Notes: a model not told the origin generated them from the letters alone. A stretch of 64,000 bases of DNA from Desulfovibrio oxyclinae DSM 11498 (GCF_000375485.1 NZ_AQXE01000007.1:9434-73433); one strand, 5' to 3'; positions 17,220 to 26,537 are shown, counted from the first letter of the stretch. Numbers and translations are program-made.

Positions 17220-18302
17220 CTATTTGAAGCTGTAGAAGCGCTTGAGTTTGGGGAAGAAGTCGGACAGTTCCCGGTTGCCCATGATGCCCTCCGGCCTGAA
17301 CTGCATGAGCAGCACGAGAATCAGCGGTATGAGTACCCATTTGATGACGCCGGCCGAAGGTTCCCAGTCCGGTATGACGGCGGTCACCGGCGTAAGGATG
17401 AAGTCGATGATGGACTGTGAACGCAGCACTTCAAGCAGCGCCGTGAACAGGATGGCCGACATCACCGCGCCGGAGAGCGACCCCATGCCGCCGAGGTAGA
17501 CCATGACCATGGCCTCCGTGGACTTGAGGATGCCGAACGCCGAAGGGTTGATGAAGCCCACGATGTGGGCGAAGAGTCCGCCCGCGATGCCTGCCAGCCC
17601 GGAAGAGAGCATGAAGTTGACGATCTTCATCTTGTTGGTGTTCACGCTCATGATTTCCGCCGCCACCTCGTCCTGACAGATGGCGTTGACGCCCTTGCCG
17701 TAGGTTGAGGAGACGAAGCGTCGGATGAGCCAGACCGTCAGCGTCATGAAGGTCAGCACCCAGAACAGCATCCACGGTAGTTCAATGGTGTCCACCATGG
17801 CCCAGACCGTGTCCTTCATGCCCATGAAGCCGCTGGGGCCGCCGATGAATTTCATGTTCTCGATGCCTGAGATGATCATGTAGTTCACCGCGATGGTGAT
17901 GATGGCGAGGTAGTCGCCGCGCGTCTTGAAGGACGGCACTGCCACGAGGATTCCCGCCAGCGAGGCCACCAGGCCGCCGATGATGATGATCACCGGGAAC
18001 AGGAACATGGCGTATTCGGCCGGAAACAGCGGGTCGCCAAATTTTGATCCGAAGCATAGCACCGAAAGGATGGACGAAACGTAGGCGCCTACGCAGATGA
18101 AGGCCGCGTGACCGCACGAGAATTCGCCCATGTTGCCGTTCACGAGGTTCAGGCTCGTGGCGATGATGATGTTGATACCGGTGAACATGAACACCGACAG
18201 GGTGTAGTTGTTGATGAAGTCGTATTCATACTGGTTGTGGGCGATGTAGAGCAGCCCGAGGCAGAATAGGACGTATGCGATGTTGAACGTGTATTTTGTC
18301 AT
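17220..18302 (-). CDS. livM: branched-chain amino-acid ABC transporter permease LivM
   Basis: 360 residues, about nine to ten hydrophobic segments; inner-membrane permease pairing with LivH. Seen: LNLVNGNMGEFSCGHAAF near residue 52 and the coupling loop GKGVNAICQDEVAAEIM near 197, typical of LivM. Ends with a charged tail. Lies 15 bases after livH. Confidence 0.94.
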   Translation of the reverse strand: MTKYTFNIAYVLFCLGLLYIAHNQYEYDFINNYTLSVFMFTGINIIIATSLNLVNGNMGEFSCGHAAFICVGAYVSSILSVLCFGSKFGDPLFPAEYAMFLFPVIIIIGGLVASLAGILVAVPSFKTRGDYLAIITIAVNYMIISGIENMKFIGGPSGFMGMKDTVWAMVDTIELPWMLFWVLTFMTLTVWLIRRFVSSTYGKGVNAICQDEVAAEIMSVNTNKMKIVNFMLSSGLAGIAGGLFAHIVGFINPSAFGILKSTEAMVMVYLGGMGSLSGAVMSAILFTALLEVLRSQSIIDFILTPVTAVIPDWEPSAGVIKWVLIPLILVLLMQFRPEGIMGNRELSDFFPKLKRFYSFK

Positions 18303-18317
18303 GATGCAGCCCTCGCC

Positions 18318-19229
18318 CTAGATCTTGGTTGTGCGGGCCACGCCGAATAGGCCCGTGGGCTTGAGCCACAGGATGAACAGCAAAATGGAGAAGGCGAAGA
18401 AGTCGCGGTAGGTGGACGGGAAGAATGACACCACGCCGATTTCGATGAAACCGAGCAGAAAGCCGCCCACGAATGCGCCCCGGATGTCGCCGATGCCGCC
18501 GACGACGGCCGCGATGAACGCTTTCCAGCCGATAATGGCGCCCATAAAGGGTTCGAGGATCGGGTAGGACATGGCGAAGAGCAGTCCGGCCAGCCCGGCA
18601 AAGCCCGAGCCCAGCACGAAGGTGAAGACGATGATGTTGTCGATGGGGATACCCATGAGCGGTATGGCGAACTTGTCGTAGGAGATGCCGCGCATGGCCA
18701 TACCTATTTTGGTCTTGGTCACGATGAAATTCAGGATGAGGAATACGGCAACCGCCGCGAAGATGACCAGAATTTTGAGGTTGGTCACGGCGACGCCGCC
18801 GATGTTCCAGACGGTTTTCTCCAGCAGTGTCGGGAATTTGAGCCTGCTAGCGCCGAATGCGGCGAGGTTGGAGTATTCGAGGATCAGGCCACACATGAGG
18901 GCCGTGATGACCACATAGAGCCGGTGTGCTCCCTTTCTTCGCAATGGTCGGTAGGCGATGCGTTCAAGGGTGACCCCCACGCAGGCGGTAAGCATCATGG
19001 TCAGGGGGATGATGATCACGAACGCCAGAGCCGGAGAGAGCCCCACAGTCGGCCCCAGCAGCATGGTGGCGAGGCCGAAGGCGATGTAGGCTCCCACCAT
19101 GAAGACGTCGCCATGGGCGAAGTTGATGAGCAGCAGAACGCCGTACACGAGGGTGTAGCCGAGCGCGATGAGCGCGTAGAAGCTCCCCCACTGCAGGGCG
19201 TTGAGTATGTTCTGGATGATGAAGTCCAC
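18318..19229 (-). CDS. livH: branched-chain amino-acid ABC transporter permease LivH
   Basis: 303 residues, about eight TM segments. Seen: the LivH start WGSFYALIALGYTLVYGVL followed by NFAHGDVFMVGAYIAF, and the coupling loop MAMRGISYDKFAIPLMGI. It begins 123 bases after livK, with hairpins between that probably set the ratio of binding protein to membrane parts. Confidence 0.95.
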   Translation of the reverse strand: MDFIIQNILNALQWGSFYALIALGYTLVYGVLLLINFAHGDVFMVGAYIAFGLATMLLGPTVGLSPALAFVIIIPLTMMLTACVGVTLERIAYRPLRRKGAHRLYVVITALMCGLILEYSNLAAFGASRLKFPTLLEKTVWNIGGVAVTNLKILVIFAAVAVFLILNFIVTKTKIGMAMRGISYDKFAIPLMGIPIDNIIVFTFVLGSGFAGLAGLLFAMSYPILEPFMGAIIGWKAFIAAVVGGIGDIRGAFVGGFLLGFIEIGVVSFFPSTYRDFFAFSILLFILWLKPTGLFGVARTTKI

Positions 19230-19269
19230 AGCAGTCGTTCCTATGAAATTTTTTCCGTGTCGGTTCAGA

Positions 19270-19338
19270 CGGGCCCTGTGGGGCCCGCAGGATCTTCCGT
19301 GTGTCTGTAGTAGGGCGGAGCCGTTTTCGGCTCCGCCC
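19270..19338 (-). promoter_or_regulatory. livK-livH intergenic hairpins
   Basis: Two inverted repeats: GGGCGGAGCC / GGCTCCGCCC (19313-19338) and CGGGCCC / GGGCCCG (19270-19287). On the minus transcript no T-tract follows, so they look more like RNA-stabilising or partial-termination hairpins than full terminators. Such elements after a binding-protein gene usually raise its mRNA relative to the permease genes. Confidence 0.6.
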
Positions 19339-19352
19339 GGTTTTGGTTCGGA

Positions 19353-20531
19353 TTACGGGCAGACTGACTCGGCGAAGACGAATTCACCCTGATCGTCGAT
19401 CTCGACGACCACGGCGCATTTGATCGGGTCGCCCTGTTCGTCGAATTTCATGTCGCCGGTGATGCCGGGGAAGGACTTGATGGAGGCAAGTCCCTCACGC
19501 ACGAGCTTGCGCATCTTGCGCGGGTTGCGCTCCACGGTACCGGCGTTCTGGATGGCCTGCAGCATGAGGCCGATGGCGTCCCAAGTCAGGGCCGCGTAGT
19601 CGGCGGGCACGGAGCCGTAGGCTTCCTTGTAGCGGTCGATGAATTCCTTGGTGGCACCGGTGGCGCCGGCTGCGGCGTAGTGGGTGGAGAAGTACTGGCC
19701 GTAGCAGTCCTGTCCGCAAAGCTTGATGAGGTCGGGGGTGCCCCATGCGTCAGCGCCCATGAACGGACCCTGATAGCCGAGGTCGCGTGCCTGCGGGATG
19801 ATCAGCGCGGTCTGGTTGTAGTTGTCCGGCACGAAGATGAAGTCCGGGGCGGCGGCGATGATCTTGGTCAGCTGGGCCGAGAAGTCCTGATCCTTGGCGC
19901 CGTGAGAGACGAAAGCGACAACGGAACCTTCGCCGTGCTTCTTTTCCCATGCTCCCTTGAACACGTTGGCAAGACCATCGGAATAGGGATTGGAGATATC
20001 GAAGATGACGGCGGCCTTCTTGGCGTCGAATTTGGAGGAGGCGAAGTTGGCTGCAACGACGCCCTGGAAGTCGTCGAGGAAGGCGGCGCGGAAGACCCAC
20101 GGACGATCAAGCGTGGTGTTCACGTTGGTGGACCACGGGGAGATCATGGGCACGCGGTTGTCGTTGCAGGTGCCGCCTGCGGGAACGGCCTGGTTGGAAG
20201 AGTTGGGGCCAATGACCGCGACAACGCTTTCCTGCTCGATGAGCTTGAGGGCTGCGTTGACGGCCGAGTCGGGCTTGGACTCGTTGTCCATGTAGATGAA
20301 TTCAAGCGGGTACTGTTCGCCGCCAACTTCGAGTCCGCCCGCTTCGTTGACGTCCTTGAGGTACATCTCGGCGGCGTTTTTGGAGCCTTCGCCCACTTCG
20401 GGGATGTCGCCGGTCAGGGGCAGGTTGAAACCGATCTTGATGGGCTCGTTTGCCACGGCGGCGGTTGCCAGGCACAGGCAGGCGGCGAGGCTCAGTACGA
20501 GCGCGCCAAGTTTGCTGAAGCAATGACTCAT
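19353..20531 (-). CDS. livK: branched-chain amino-acid ABC transporter substrate-binding protein LivK
   Basis: 392 residues. Signal peptide about 1-27 ending at AVA-N. The mature protein opens PIKIGFNLPLTGDIPEVGEGSKNAAEMYL, the hallmark of Leu/Ile/Val-binding periplasmic proteins, followed by VAVIGPNSSNQAVPAG. A strong GAGGAGGA ribosome site precedes ATG 20531. First gene of livKHMGF. Ligand preference within the family cannot be read from sequence. Confidence 0.94.
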   Translation of the reverse strand: MSHCFSKLGALVLSLAACLCLATAAVANEPIKIGFNLPLTGDIPEVGEGSKNAAEMYLKDVNEAGGLEVGGEQYPLEFIYMDNESKPDSAVNAALKLIEQESVVAVIGPNSSNQAVPAGGTCNDNRVPMISPWSTNVNTTLDRPWVFRAAFLDDFQGVVAANFASSKFDAKKAAVIFDISNPYSDGLANVFKGAWEKKHGEGSVVAFVSHGAKDQDFSAQLTKIIAAAPDFIFVPDNYNQTALIIPQARDLGYQGPFMGADAWGTPDLIKLCGQDCYGQYFSTHYAAAGATGATKEFIDRYKEAYGSVPADYAALTWDAIGLMLQAIQNAGTVERNPRKMRKLVREGLASIKSFPGITGDMKFDEQGDPIKCAVVVEIDDQGEFVFAESVCP

Positions 20532-20845
20532 TTCTTCCTCCTCAGATGGTGAAATACAATACGGAAAACCCTCGATTTCGATCAGGCTTACCCGATTGCT
20601 TGTCGAAAGAAAAGAGCTGTTGTTTTGACAAAAAAGACAATCTGTTTTTCAGAAGTGGTTAATTGTGGGTTATAATCTAGGTCATATTTTCAATGATGTG
20701 TAAAAGAAAAAAATTGCGGTTGTGAATGTTTTAAATTTGTAAAAAAGTATTTCGAGGGAGTATTTCCCGAATTTAGTACTTTTTTATGTGAAAAGGCGAT
20801 GAAAGCGCAGAGTGTTGAGAGCGGGTGGGTTGCGGTAAGCGGGCA
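20532..20845. other. AT-rich gene-free region upstream of livK
   Basis: About 310 bases, markedly richer in A and T than its surroundings, with no credible gene. It must hold the livK promoter. An imperfect dyad at 20741-20785 lies inside it, flanked by an A-run and a T-run. I could not place a -35/-10 pair with normal spacing on the minus strand. Confidence 0.6.
20741..20785. terminator. possible bidirectional terminator or operator dyad
   Basis: Imperfect palindrome TTCGAGGGA / TTTCCCGAA extended by AAAAAGTA on the left and TACTTTTT on the right. The A-run and T-run would allow termination in either direction. A regulator-binding dyad for livK is the alternative. Confidence 0.4.
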
Positions 20846-20871
20846 AGAAAAAAGGCCCACCGAGGTGGGCC
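20846..20871 (-). terminator. intrinsic terminator of the acyl-CoA ligase gene
   Basis: On the minus strand GGCCCACC / GGTGGGCC with a short loop followed by TTTTTTC, 35 bases beyond the stop at 20906. Confidence 0.9.
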
Positions 20872-20905
20872 ATTGGAAGGAATTCTTATGCGAAAATGTC
20901 GATTT

Positions 20906-22609
20906 TTATTTCGAATTTTTTTCCTTTCTTTTTTCTGCTTTTTCTATCTCCTCTTCACGAAGAGCGCGCCTGAGTACCTTGCCAACCATGGTTTTTGGCA
21001 ATTCCTTGCGGAATTCCACCTGCTTGGGAACCTTGTAGTTGGCCAGTTTCTCGCGGCAGAAGCTGATCACGTCCGATCTGGACATCTTCACGCCCGGCTC
21101 AAGGACAATGTAGGCTTTGACGATCTCCCCTCGCTGAGGGTGGGGGATGCCCACGGTGACGGCCTCGCGGATGTCCGGATGTGCGTAGAGCACTTCGTCC
21201 ACTTCGCGCGGATAGATATTGTAACCGCCTGAGATGATGAGGTCTTTCTTGCGATCAACGATGAAGAAGTAGCCGTCCTCGTCCATGTAGCCGATGTCGC
21301 CGGTGAAGAGCCAGCCGTTGCGCAGCACGTCGGCGGTGGCGTCGGGCCGGTTGTAGTAGCCTTTCATCACCTGCGGCCCCCGGATGACCAATTCGCCCAT
21401 CTTGCCAACGGGCAGCGGATCTCCAGCGACTTCCATGTCCACGATTTTGGCGTCGGTATCCGGGAAAGGCAGGCCGATCGAGCCGTTCTTGCGTTCGCCG
21501 CGAATAGGGTTGAGATGCGTGACCGGGGAAGCTTCAGTAAGTCCGAATCCTTCGAGAATCTTGGCTCCGGTCATTTCGTAAAAGCCTTCGATGTACTCGA
21601 CAGGCATCGGCGCGGAGCCGGAAACGCAGTACTGGATCGACTTGAGGTCGAACTTAGCCACGTTCTTTTGCTGGAGCAGGGAAATGTACACGGAGGGGGC
21701 GCCGGGAAAGACGGTGGGCCGATGCTTGTGAATGCCCTTGAGAACGTCCTGCGGGACATAGCGCGGAAAGGGAATGAGCGTCGCGCCGATTGAAATGGGC
21801 CAGGTGCAGCAGGTGGTCAGCCCATATATATGGAAATAGGGCAGCACGCCGAGGAATATCTGCGGATCTTTGGAGAGTTCGCTGAGCATGGCGCTGCACT
21901 GCTGCACGTTGGCGCCGAGGTTGAAGTGCGTGAGGATGCAGCCCTTGGCGATGCCCGTGGTGCCGCCAGTGTACTGGAGCATGGCCATTTCATCCGGGTC
22001 GATGTCATCGCAGGTGAAAGTCTTGCGGCCCGAGACGAGGGGTTTGAAGGGCTGGATTTTTTTGCCGTCAAAGGGAATGGCTGGCTTTTTCCCCTCCCGG
22101 GCTGTCTTGAACTTGTAAAGCCAGTTCAGTGGAAAGCGCAGGGAGTCGGCAATGGAGGTGAAGAAATACTTCTCGGTGGGCAGGTCGGGCAGGAGTTTCT
22201 GCAGCTTGGGCCAGAGCATGTCCAGAGTTATCAGAAAGCGGGCGCCGGAATCGTTGAACTGGTGAACGATTTCCGTTTCCATGTAGAGCGGGTTGACCAT
22301 GGTCACCACGCCGCCGGCTCGCAGGGTGCCCCAGTAAGCGATGAGGGTCTGGGGCAGGTTCGGCAGCATCAGGGCGACGCGGTCACCGCGTTTGAGCCCC
22401 TGCTTTTTGAGATTGGCGGCGAAGACGCCGCTGAGCTGTTTGAGCTTTGCGTAGGTGCACGACCAGTTCTGAAAGATGATGGCCTTGCGGTTGGGCCATT
22501 TTCTGGCAGCCCGATCCAGATATTCGTGCATCGGAAGACGCTCGTAATCAAGGTTGGGCGGCACCTCGGCATCGTACGACTCGACCCAGGGGCGGTGAAA
22601 GCTGTCCAT
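20906..22609 (-). CDS. fadD: long-chain acyl-CoA ligase (FadD type)
   Basis: 567 residues. Activates fatty acids to acyl-CoA through an acyl-adenylate. Seen: the P-loop-like YTGGTTGIAKG at 213-223, GYGLTE-type motif as GFGLTEASPV near 355, YRTGD-type motif as WLFTGDIGYMDEDGYF, RKKDLIISGGYNIYPREVDEVL, and the catalytic-Lys segment KTMVGKVLRR near 545. Length and order match FadD. Monocistronic, with a terminator. A medium-chain or aromatic acyl ligase cannot be excluded on sequence alone. A very charged, Lys/Glu-rich C-terminus follows the last motif. Confidence 0.9.
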   Translation of the reverse strand: MDSFHRPWVESYDAEVPPNLDYERLPMHEYLDRAARKWPNRKAIIFQNWSCTYAKLKQLSGVFAANLKKQGLKRGDRVALMLPNLPQTLIAYWGTLRAGGVVTMVNPLYMETEIVHQFNDSGARFLITLDMLWPKLQKLLPDLPTEKYFFTSIADSLRFPLNWLYKFKTAREGKKPAIPFDGKKIQPFKPLVSGRKTFTCDDIDPDEMAMLQYTGGTTGIAKGCILTHFNLGANVQQCSAMLSELSKDPQIFLGVLPYFHIYGLTTCCTWPISIGATLIPFPRYVPQDVLKGIHKHRPTVFPGAPSVYISLLQQKNVAKFDLKSIQYCVSGSAPMPVEYIEGFYEMTGAKILEGFGLTEASPVTHLNPIRGERKNGSIGLPFPDTDAKIVDMEVAGDPLPVGKMGELVIRGPQVMKGYYNRPDATADVLRNGWLFTGDIGYMDEDGYFFIVDRKKDLIISGGYNIYPREVDEVLYAHPDIREAVTVGIPHPQRGEIVKAYIVLEPGVKMSRSDVISFCREKLANYKVPKQVEFRKELPKTMVGKVLRRALREEEIEKAEKRKEKNSK

Positions 22610-23162
22610 GATATATCCTTCGAAACGATTATTGGCGGTAAAAACGGTTCGGCGGAAGGTATACCAGAGGGGCGAGGGGGGTCAACAATTGAGAAATGGC
22701 CCCTGAAACCAGTGAGACCCCGGTCGGACGGGACCGGGGCCTCTCGGGCGGGACGTATAGCATGGCGCCACAAAACGTGGCAAAACCCTTATGGTTCACG
22801 AGGGGTTAAAATACAATAGGGGTGTCCCATATTCTGGTCGGGAAAATCCCCTAGACGCCAAAGGTATAAGCAATGAACGCATTTCAGGTGCAGCTTTGGG
22901 GTGACGTAGTGGTCGATATGGGCACGGTTCTTGATGAGTGAATCAGAAACGGAAAAAAGCGCCAACATTCCGTCGCGGGGTAAAGCCGATCGTTTACCTA
23001 ACCGATTATTCATTGTGTAGACGATTTGCCTTCCGAGGGGGCCTCGGGCCTCAAGCGGAAGAAATGTGCATCAGGCGGCGGTATAATTGACATGCGGGAC
23101 AGGCGCGGCTAGAACCGCAAGAGTTGTTAAAATGCCCATCGAGCCGGAGAAATGTTGAGTAT
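22610..23162. other. gene-free divergent region, 550 bases
   Basis: Separates fadD (left) from the winged-helix gene (right). A hairpin with stem CCCCGGTC / GACCGGGG lies at 22718-22739. TATAAT at 23082-23087 could be a -10 element of the rightward gene but lacks a clear -35. Short open frames here show no ribosome site or recognisable protein. Confidence 0.5.
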
Positions 23163-23822
23163 ATGAACGGTATGGAAGCACCAGCCGGTGAAAACCGGAT
23201 AGTCAAACAGCTTATCTCGGAAGGGAACTACCTGAAGCCGAGCAAGAACACCCGCATTCTCGCGATGCTGGATGCGCTTTCGATCGACTCAGGTCTTTCG
23301 CAGTTTGAGCTTGGCAAGAAGTTGAGTCTTTCCGGTGCGATGGTCAACCAGTACCTGCGGCAGATGCAGGCCGACGGACTGGTTGAGTACGAGCCCGTCA
23401 ACGGCAAGAGCTATAGGTATCAGCTGACCGAAAAAGGCGTCGCCAGACGCCGCAGGATGCTGGCCGACTATTCCTCGGAGACGGTGCGCATCTATACCAC
23501 CGTCAAGGAATTCATTCGTGAACGTCTTTCCCCTCTTCGCGAGGCCGGTCTGTTGAGGCTTGCGTTGTTCGGGGCGTCCGAGACCTGTGAGGTGGTGCTT
23601 TCCACCCTGCAGGAGAGCCCGTTCAAGGTCGTGGCTCTTGTCGATAATAATTCTAATAAATACGGTCAATTGTTTCACGGTTACGTTGTTTCCTCCCCGG
23701 TGCTCATGGAGCAGTTGGAGTTCGACGCCGTGGTGATCACCTCGTTCGGAAGGCAGGACGAGATTTACGCCCAAGTAGAGCCCATGGCTCGAAAGAAGGG
23801 CATAGACATTGTGAGATTCTGA
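23163..23822 (+). CDS. winged-helix protein with C-terminal Rossmann-like (CoA/nucleotide-binding type) domain
   Basis: 219 residues from ATG 23163 (upstream in-frame TTG 23124 is less likely). N-terminal part: MarR/LexA-like winged helix with GLSQFELGKKLSLSGAMVNQYLRQMQADGLVEY and a wing YRYQLTEKGVARRR. C-terminal part from about 125: RLALFGASETCEVVLSTLQ, then VVALVDNNSNKYGQ and AVVITSFGRQDEIYAQV, a Rossmann-like pattern seen in sugar-biosynthesis sensor and methyltransferase-partner domains. It ends 2 bases before neuB, so the two are co-transcribed. A nucleotide- or sugar-sensing regulator of the synthase is a reasonable guess. Confidence 0.78.
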   Translation: MNGMEAPAGENRIVKQLISEGNYLKPSKNTRILAMLDALSIDSGLSQFELGKKLSLSGAMVNQYLRQMQADGLVEYEPVNGKSYRYQLTEKGVARRRRMLADYSSETVRIYTTVKEFIRERLSPLREAGLLRLALFGASETCEVVLSTLQESPFKVVALVDNNSNKYGQLFHGYVVSSPVLMEQLEFDAVVITSFGRQDEIYAQVEPMARKKGIDIVRF

Positions 23823-23824
23823 TT

Positions 23825-24922
23825 ATGGAACAGGTCAAGAGCGTCACGCTGCGGTCCGGAGTCACGATCGGCGAAGGGCATCCCTGCTTTGTCGTCGCGG
23901 AAATCGGCAACAACCATCAGGGCGATCCAGAAATCGCCGCGCGCATGATCAGGGAAGCCGCCCGTACCGGGGCGCAGGCGGTCAAATTTCAGAAGCGGCA
24001 CACCGAGTCGCTGCTCACCCGGGAAGGTCGCGCCGCGCCCTATACCGGTTGCAACAGCTTTGGGCCTACGTATGGCGAGCACCGCGATGCGCTGGAGCTT
24101 TCCATCGAGGAGATGGCCGAACTGAAAACGCTTGCCGAATCCCTCGGTGTGGTCTTCTTTGCCTCGGCATGGGACGATCCAAGTCTTGACGAAGTCCTCT
24201 CTCTGGACGTGGAACTGCTCAAGATCAGCTCCGCCGAGCTGGTGAACCTGCCGCTGGTTGCCAAGTACGCGGCCGCGAACGTCCCGGTCATCCTTTCCAC
24301 CGGCATGAGTTCCCTTGAGGAGATCGAGGCGGCCGTGGACGTCATCCGCTCCTACCATGACAAGCTGATTCTGCTGCACTGCAACAGCACGTATCCGTGC
24401 CCTGAAGAGTGCATCGGCCTGCCTGTCATGGAAACCCTTTCCGAGCGCTTCGGTGTTCCGGTTGGATACTCCGGCCATGAACGCGGGCTCGGTCCGAGCG
24501 TGGCTGCCGCCGCCCTTGGCGCACATGTGGTGGAACGGCACTTCACCCTCGACAAGACACTCAAGGGCACCGACCATCAGGTCTCGCTTGAGCCTTCCGA
24601 TCTGGAGGCGCTGGTGACCATGATTCGCGAGACCGAAAAGGCCATGCAGGTGCGCGGCAAGATCGTATTTCCTGAAGAACAGTCTGCCGCAAAGAAATTG
24701 CGCAAGTGCATCGTCTTTTCCCGGGATCTTCCCGCCGGACACGTGGTGACTTCGGCGGACCTGACCACCCGGTGCCCGCGTGCCGGGGTGTCACCCATGT
24801 ACTGGGACGAGGTTGTCGGCGGTGTGCTGAGGCACAGCGTCAAGCATGAACAGCCCGTACAGTGGGAAATGCTCGAGAAGCACGACGGCGAGACCCTTGA
24901 GGCCGCCAGCGCCAGGTATTAG
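23825..24922 (+). CDS. neuB: NeuB-family N-acetylneuraminate (sialic-acid-like) synthase
   Basis: 365 residues. Condenses phosphoenolpyruvate with a 6-carbon amino sugar to make a 9-carbon nonulosonic acid. Seen: VVAEIGNNHQGDPEIAARMI near residue 23, AVKFQKR, the LLHCNSTYPCP segment, GYSGHERGLGPSVAAAALGA and ERHFTLDKTLKGTDHQVSLEP, then a C-terminal SAF (antifreeze-like) domain from about 290 (KLRKCIVFSRDLPAGHVV). Substrate (ManNAc, legionaminate or pseudaminate precursor) cannot be told. Partner genes neuA, neuC or pseBCFGH are not here. Flagellin or surface glycan modification is the likely use. Confidence 0.88.
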   Translation: MEQVKSVTLRSGVTIGEGHPCFVVAEIGNNHQGDPEIAARMIREAARTGAQAVKFQKRHTESLLTREGRAAPYTGCNSFGPTYGEHRDALELSIEEMAELKTLAESLGVVFFASAWDDPSLDEVLSLDVELLKISSAELVNLPLVAKYAAANVPVILSTGMSSLEEIEAAVDVIRSYHDKLILLHCNSTYPCPEECIGLPVMETLSERFGVPVGYSGHERGLGPSVAAAALGAHVVERHFTLDKTLKGTDHQVSLEPSDLEALVTMIRETEKAMQVRGKIVFPEEQSAAKKLRKCIVFSRDLPAGHVVTSADLTTRCPRAGVSPMYWDEVVGGVLRHSVKHEQPVQWEMLEKHDGETLEAASARY

Positions 24923-25054
24923 AAACTGAAATCGAAGGATGACGGGTGGCGGCAGCTATTATAGTTTGCCGTCAACCGTCTGATTCGTATTCACGTTTTC
25001 CGCCTGTTGCGCTATGCTTCCCCAAATGCATCCGACGTGGCCAGGAGGGCTTTC

Positions 25055-26020
25055 ATGAGCGCTGAACAGGATATTCTGCTTGAAACCGGAACCAACGAGC
25101 TTGAAATAATTGAGTTTTTTGTCCATGAGAATGTGGATGGAGAACGGCAGACGCATTATTTCGGGGTCAACGTGGCCAAAGTTCTGGAAGTGGTGGAGGC
25201 CCCGGACGGTCTTGAAGGATCGGAAGCGGCCCCGCATCCGAGTTTTCTCGGAACCATCCCGCTCAGGGACCTCATCCTGCCCGTCATTGATCTGAGCGTC
25301 TGGCTCGACATGGAGCGCGACGCAGAAGAGAACGAACCGATTATTGTCACGGAGTTCAATAATGCCGTGACCGGCTTTCGCGTTTCAGGCGTGACGCAGA
25401 TCCACCGTGTCAACTGGCGCGACGTGGAACCGCCCCCGCGCTATGTGGCCAGCTTCGACACCAACTGCATCACCGGCACGGTCAAGATTCATGATCGCTT
25501 CGCGCTCATGCTGGACCTCGAACAGGTCCTTTCCGAACTTGACGGTTCAGGCGGGCAGACCGGAACGGGTGACGTAGAGCGGTCCGATACTCGTTACCGC
25601 GCTCTCGTGGCGGACGACTCCACCTCGGTCCGTGCGCTTCTGAGCAATAATTTCGCAGCAGCCAACTTCGAGGCCGAAGTTGTTGGCGATGGTGCCGAAG
25701 CCTGGTCGCGGTTGGAAAAGGTCCGCGAACTCAGCCGACAGGAGAACCGCAGCCCTCTGGAGTATCTCGACGTGGTCGTTTCCGACATCGAGATGCCGCA
25801 GATGGACGGTTACACCCTGACCCGAAGGATCAAGGAAGACCCGATTCTCAAGGTCATCCCGGTCTGCCTGTTCTCATCGCTCATTTCCAAGGGGCTGCGC
25901 CACAAGGGAGAGTCGGTCAAGGCCGACGATCAGGTGACCAAGCCCGAGTTCGACGAGCTGACCTCTCGGGTCATCCAGCTTATACGCGAGTGGGACCCGG
26001 AAAAGGCGGCTCGCTCCTGA
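25055..26020 (+). CDS. cheV: chemotaxis protein CheV (CheW domain plus receiver)
   Basis: 321 residues. ATG 25055 is chosen because AGGAGGG lies just upstream. N-terminal CheW-like scaffold (about 10-165: HYFGVNVAKVLEVVEAP, LGTIPLRDLILPVIDLSVWL), C-terminal CheY-like receiver (about 185-315) with VADDSTSVRALL, phospho-acceptor D244 in VVVSDIEMPQMDGYTL, and the Ser of the SS pair near 275. CheV links receptors to CheA and adapts signalling by phosphorylation. Lone chemotaxis gene here. Confidence 0.93.
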   Translation: MSAEQDILLETGTNELEIIEFFVHENVDGERQTHYFGVNVAKVLEVVEAPDGLEGSEAAPHPSFLGTIPLRDLILPVIDLSVWLDMERDAEENEPIIVTEFNNAVTGFRVSGVTQIHRVNWRDVEPPPRYVASFDTNCITGTVKIHDRFALMLDLEQVLSELDGSGGQTGTGDVERSDTRYRALVADDSTSVRALLSNNFAAANFEAEVVGDGAEAWSRLEKVRELSRQENRSPLEYLDVVVSDIEMPQMDGYTLTRRIKEDPILKVIPVCLFSSLISKGLRHKGESVKADDQVTKPEFDELTSRVIQLIREWDPEKAARS

Positions 26021-26021
26021 G

Positions 26022-26306
26022 CTAGATTTCCTTGTTTTCGTGCAGGCAACGCCTCAGAGAGCTTACGCCGCACGAGTGATGCATCACCATGGGGATTTCC
26101 CGGCTCTTGACCACTCCCATCACTTCGTTGCGGGCTTTGTGCGAAATCTTGTTGGTGAACATCACCACCAGGTCCACACCACCGACGCTGCCGCTGATGT
26201 TGCGCTCCTTGCCGGTGAAGAACTTCAGCTTCACGCCCTGCTTTTTGGCCTCGTTCATATATTCCCTTTTCAGCCTGTCCATACCGCCGATGAGTGCCGC
26301 GCACAT
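26022..26306 (-). CDS. DUF2325 domain protein
   Basis: 94 residues from ATG 26306, preceded by GGAG. Seen: CAALIGGMDRLKREYMNEAKKQG, then a Rossmann-like GVDLVVMFTNKISHKARNEVMGVVKSREIPMVMHHSCGVSSLRRCL. The IGGM start, the MFTN segment and the HHSCG end are the signature of DUF2325, small proteins often found with metal or polysaccharide genes; function unknown. It converges with cheV, sharing almost no gap. Confidence 0.82.
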   Translation of the reverse strand: MCAALIGGMDRLKREYMNEAKKQGVKLKFFTGKERNISGSVGGVDLVVMFTNKISHKARNEVMGVVKSREIPMVMHHSCGVSSLRRCLHENKEI

Positions 26307-26537
26307 GGTTTTCTCCTCTTCTTGAAATTGAGATTCGTTTTCAATTAAACAAAGGAGCACACGAGTGTCAACTACTTTGCCCGATTTTATATGCATGGAA
26401 GAATCAGCTGACTGCGAACAAGCGGAAGGCTATCAATAACCGTCCGTTATTTCGTAAGGATATGAAAAAGGGTCTTGAGGTGCAGGTCGGGGGCTGAGAT
26501 GTGCCGAGCAGGAAGGGCCTGCTCCCGACATGGGAGG

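Noticed and set aside
19313..19338. Strong terminator between livK and livH
   Set aside because: No T-tract on the minus transcript; kept as a regulatory hairpin instead.
20635..20676. TTGACA and TATAAT on the plus strand as a promoter
   Set aside because: Spacing is 30 bases, not 16-18, and no plus-strand gene follows.
22792..22908. 37-codon plus-strand frame in the intergenic gap
   Set aside because: No ribosome site, no recognisable features.
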